A stretch of DNA of 64,000 nucleotides from contig NC_135719.1 in NCBI RefSeq assembly GCF_964656455.1, positions 8,473,163-8,537,162 on the forward strand, in the 5' to 3' direction. The notes beneath the pieces are model-generated. The model had not been told where the DNA came from, did not search any database, and was given only the letters and a program-made list of their open reading frames with translations. Both the position numbers and the translations under genes were made by a program. Positions 60,198 through 64,000 of this stretch are shown one piece after another (position 1 is the stretch's first letter; each line of letters starts with the position of its first letter). This stretch comes from Halichoerus grypus (lineage: Eukaryota > Chordata > Mammalia > Carnivora > Phocidae).

Positions 60198-60389
60198 GGG
60201 GCACCTGGGTGGCTCAGTTGTTAAGCGTCTGCCTTCGGCTCAGGTCATGATCCCAGGGTCCTGGGATCGAGCCCCACAACAGGCTCCCCGCTCAGCGGGA
60301 AGCCTGCTTCTCCCTCTCCCACTCCCCCTGCTTGTGTTCCCTCTCTTGCTGTGTCTCTCTCTGTCAAATAAATAAATAAAATCTTTAAA
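60198..60389 (+). mobile_element. Can-SINE
   Basis: Canonical copy: GGGGCACCTGGGTGGCTCAG, then GCGTCTGCCTTCGGCTCAGG, and an AAATAAATAAATAAAATCTT tail. The duplication is aaaaatgacaacaaaca (60181-60197) and aaaaatgacaataaaca (60390-60406). Confidence 0.98.
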
Positions 60390-60424
60390 AAAAATGACAA
60401 TAAACATTGTATCGCTCTTGGGAT

Positions 60425-60590
60425 TGTTCCCACTGTGCCAGGCACTAGACCACATGATTAGCCTGCAGTTACTCACTCAAACCCTTCAACAACCCTAGAG
60501 GTAGGTGCCCTTATTCCATTTATAGAGGAGGAAACCAAGGCTCAGGGAGCCCAGAGCATACATTCGGTTGGTCAGCTACACACTTAATCT
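60425..60590 (-). mobile_element. MIR relic
   Basis: ACTGTGCCAGGCACTAGACC, TTCAACAACCCTAGAGGTAG and GAGGAAACCAAGGCTCAGGG. It directly follows a SINE. Confidence 0.8.
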
Positions 60591-61939
60591 CTCCCTGACC
60601 CAGAACCAGTGGCAACTATTCCCAGCAGGGACTCTCCCACAAGGAAGGAGGATCTGGGAGAAGTCAGTTTTCTTTCATCCAGAGCACCCAACCTGAACAT
60701 TGCTCTGGGAGCCTACAGTAACATCACCTCCAGGCTCCTGACTACCCCTGGCTCCTAAGACCCACCTGACTCCTTGTTGGGCCTGGAGTCCTGCCTTGAA
60801 CCATGGATCAGGTTACTGGGACGTGTCCCCCATGTGCCTTCCCTTGTGGTTGAGCCCTGCCTCCCTCATTGTTCCCTTCTGCTTACATGGGCCTCCTGGT
60901 TGTGTGACTTGAATCCAAGATGGCAGCTCCCTAGAAACTGAATCTGAATGTTCCATTTTTCATGGTTTTGAGTGTAAATGCTGGCCTGGATCAAACTAGA
61001 GTTGGTTATATTCTCTGTTACACTTGGTGACAGAAGGGCCCCCAGTACTTATGGTAAATAAAATCCTATATTCTGTCTGACAAAGCTGCTAAGATGATTC
61101 AGGAGTCAAGGGACCACTTTGTTTCTTTCTTTACAAATTGCCTCATGGTCCACACGAATTGCCTGCTGGTGGAGGATGAAACGATGGGCAGGAAGTCAAG
61201 TCTCATATTGAGGTAAGGTGATATTTCAGCCTGGATCCTCCAGCCTAGATTTTCCTGATCTCCGCCCCATTCTTAATGGTAACCCCCTTAGGAGTCCCTT
61301 GCTAACCTCTATCTTTAATCCAGCCTTTGAACAGAAAGGCCAGAAAATTGGAGGAGAGCCAGGGGTTCAATATCCTATGCAATCGTTAATTTCTTTCTCA
61401 TAGGAAACAAATCTATATGTCAGTGCTATGCTAACATTGCATCTTTAACACCATGGCAGTAGCTTTAGGCCAGTGAGCATTAATAAAACAAACTGACTTG
61501 AACAGATGTAAGTCAGACACTAAAGAGAAGGCCATGAGGCTCGATGCTAATCCCAACTGCTAACTCATCCTCTCTTCTTCTATGGAATCTTCCATTAAAA
61601 AAATTTTTTTTTTAATGAAAAACTTCAATTAGACCGTGGCAAAGAACATGCTGTGTGTCTAAGGGAGACAGGCACATTTGTCACCCACAATCTGGATACA
61701 GAGATGTGATGTGGCTCTGGGCTTGTCCCATGCAGCAGGCATGTTTATGAGACCTAGATGTTATTTACGGTGACAGTGGCAGAGCCTGATGAAGTGGGTG
61801 CCCTGAGCGGAGTGTGGGGAGGCCCAAGATTGATTTCTCACTTTCACTGCTATTAAAAGATTCTTAGCATTTAGGTTGAAGGAAATTGTGGGACTTTTTC
61901 TCTGGGAGTCATTAACAAAAAGTCCAAGAAAGAACAAGG

Positions 61940-61970
<31 letters not shown>

Positions 61971-62599
61971 TTTTTTTTTTTCTGTTCTGTATTTTTCATC
62001 TCCTCTAAACTCACAGTCCTGGTTATGACCTCTCTATTTTCTGATTTGCAGCACAATAACAGTTGGCTTTGTTACTTATCAGATAGGGATATCTTAGGAA
62101 GGGACAAATGAAGTTGTGGTGTTGGATGCCATGCTTGGAGACCCTCTAAAGAAGCATTTTTAAACTGTTGGATTGCCACCAATTAGGGTGTCACAAAATC
62201 TTATTTAAAGATCATAGAATGAATATACCAGGAAGTAGCATATAATACCAACAGTAAAATCAGAAATGTTATCTTTGATTATATGTGTGTATGTTGGTGC
62301 ATATGGTGTCTCCGCATAAAATGCACTTCATAATGTGGGTTGCATTAAAAATTATTTTGTAAAACTATGCTCTAAAGTTTAACCCTAGATCAGTGAGAGG
62401 GGCAAAGAATACCCCCACTTCTTCTCCTCCATATAGAGTTTTCCTGATCCTGTACCATCTGGCACTCAAGAGGCAGCTAGTGTTTCTGGGCTCCTATAAT
62501 AGGGACCCCATGCATCCACTCTGGTTCCCCCTCAAAAAGGACCAGGGGCTTTCCTCAAACCAGGAGCAAACCAGATTGAATGGACCGCATAAGAAGGAA
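60591..62599. other. Intronic sequence, unassigned
   Basis: Apart from the TA run at 61939, nothing firm. 60720-61080 may be a decayed repeat ending near TAAATAAAATCC. Confidence 0.4.
61939..61982 (+). repeat. (TA)n followed by poly-T
   Basis: TATATA run of about 30 bp, one GT interruption, then about 12 T. Confidence 0.95.
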
Positions 62600-62790
62600 C
62601 TAACATTAATTTAGTACTTACTATGTGTCAGTTACTTTCCCCAAAGCATTTTAATACACACACACATACACACACATATATATATGATTCACATAAATCC
62701 TAGGACAGTTTTTTTAAGTATGGCATTTTACTTACTTTTGCACATAAGGAAATTGAAGTTGAGAGATACAGCACCATGACTTTCTTTTTT
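62600..62790 (-). mobile_element. MIR relic with internal CA/TA microsatellite
   Basis: AGTACTTACTATGTGTCAGT at the left and GCACATAAGGAAATTGAAGT at the right. A short (CA)n(TA)n run near 62656-62685 has grown inside. Confidence 0.75.
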
Positions 62791-62919
62791 GCAAAAGACC
62801 TTACTGTCTACATTTTTTTTTAATTGTTTTTTCTTGTATGTAAGTAACTCCTAAGACTGCTACCATTATCTCTGGAAAGAATTAGGAAGTACTAGAAAAA
62901 CGGTGGCCCTCCATAAAGG

Positions 62920-63130
62920 CACTTTATATATCGGGCTTCACAATTGACAAAGCACTCCCATAGTCTTATCTGACTTGACCTTTACCACCTGTCTGTCCGC
63001 TGGTTAGGGGAACTATTGTTCCCACTGTACAGATTGGAAAACTGACATTAGAGAGGGGGTCAATCATTCCCATGCTTAATAGGTGATAGAGCCAGATCTT
63101 CAACCCAGGGCTCTGCTTCCAAGTCCACTG
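62920..63130 (-). mobile_element. MIR relic
   Basis: GTTCCCACTGTACAGATTGG, AATAGGTGATAGAGCCAGAT and TTCAACCCAGGGCTCTGCTT. Confidence 0.8.
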
Positions 63131-64000
63131 CTGTTTGTTTTATCTCTGCTATTGTTATGAGGTCATAAAGACTGTGTCTTGAGTAGTATTCTATTGTTTT
63201 TACTATGCTGGAGGCAAAAAAAAAAAAAAAATTTACATAAAAAGAAAAGGAGGAAAAGCAGACATTATGAAGACTATGGAGTAGAGATTTTTCAAACATC
63301 TTTAAAACCACTGAATAAAAATGGATTCTTAAAATTTCCATTCTCATTATTAATATCATCTGGCACTTCATGGTAATTAGCTAGATTATGAACTCCTTTA
63401 CAGAATCCTGAGAATTTTGTTTAGAAATCAACTCATCTGGCTCAGCAGGGAAACAGGAAGGACCAACAGGCCTTTGCTCCCACACTGCATCCGCCAGCTC
63501 TGAGAATGAAAAGCGAGAGATAAGCATTTTCTCTGTCATTTTAAACAGGGAAAATTAATTGCTCCTGCAGAGATGAAAACTTTATGTTTGAAAGGAAACC
63601 AGGGCAAAATTCTTTTTTCTTCTCTCCCCACCTGTGGAGACCCAAGGTTTGGCAGCAAATTGGAGCTTACACAGTGTAGTCACATAGACAAATGCCAGAT
63701 CCCTTCCTAATTAGGGAGCCCGACCATCTGGTAGACACCTCGGCCAAAGGCTGACTGTACAGAGAGGGAAATGAGATGAGGTGTGTAATATTTGCATGTT
63801 TGAGAATGAACGTATCACACTGGCTAGGTATATAGAACTAGGTCTGCCTATTGAACCGCTGAGTGAGTATTGAAAATTAAATAAACAAGATTTGCTAAAT
63901 CATATTGTTGTAGATTTGGAGCTGGCCTAGGAAGCACTTTCTATATATTTTTGTTATTTTGTCTGCAATAATAATAAACAGGCTTGCACCACCATGAGCA
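63131..64000. other. Intronic sequence, unassigned
   Basis: An A-run near 63217-63231; nothing else recognised. Confidence 0.4.

Noticed and set aside
1..64000. CRISPR arrays, operons, toxin-antitoxin or phage-like systems
   Set aside because: All repeats are mammalian retroposons or simple repeats. No spaced palindromic repeats and no compact tandem ORFs.

Overview
The window is nuclear DNA of a carnivoran mammal. The main evidence is sixteen copies of a tRNA-derived SINE with the GGGGCGCCTGGGTGGCTCAG head, CT-rich body and AAATAAATAAAATCTT tail. These are Can-SINEs of the arctoid type (bear, panda, seal, mustelid); the dog-specific SINEC_Cf head was not seen. Carnivoran L1 3' ends and old pan-mammalian repeats (MIR, L2, MER5A, MLT1 LTR, L1M) support the same reading. 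Nothing prokaryotic, no CRISPR array and no operon is present.

Only one protein-coding feature is well supported: a terminal coding exon on the minus strand at 33331-33529. It has a good acceptor (long pyrimidine tract then CAG), an open frame of 65 codons and a stop. Its acidic, serine-rich peptide (core ELDDEPPCMEEIDYSTDS) matches my recollection of the C-terminal tail of the cytosolic carboxypeptidases CCP1 (AGTPBP1) and its closest paralogue CCP4 (AGBL1). I call it the last coding exon of AGBL1. If so, 33.5-64 kb is intron of this very large minus-strand gene. The lower coordinates are its 3' UTR and downstream gene-poor flank, which explains the absence of other genes.

Layout. 1-20 kb: non-coding sequence with five SINEs, scattered MIR and L2 relics and one MER5A. 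20.1-21 kb: an old MLT1-like LTR carrying a chimeric SINE/L1 insertion. 22-30 kb: a homopurine (GGAA)n tract, a CpG-rich patch, several MIRs and a long alternating purine-pyrimidine (TG)n tract. 30-33 kb: L2 and MIR relics. 33.3-33.5 kb: the exon. 34.9-44.2 kb: a MIR, then a nearly full-length but dead L1M-class element (36.5-41.9 kb) and a second L1/HAL1-like relic, hosting three younger SINEs. 44-64 kb: intronic sequence with six further SINEs, two young 5'-truncated L1 3' ends (one nested in a hAT-type DNA transposon), a CA-rich minisatellite and MIR/L2 relics.

The most unusual signals are an exact 66-bp duplication (35037-35102 and 36835-36900), a SINE-L1 chimera bounded by one target-site duplication, and a tandem pair of different SINEs bounded by one target-site duplication. 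All repeat calls were made by eye. Old repeats have approximate ends, and family names are given only where the sequence was recognised.
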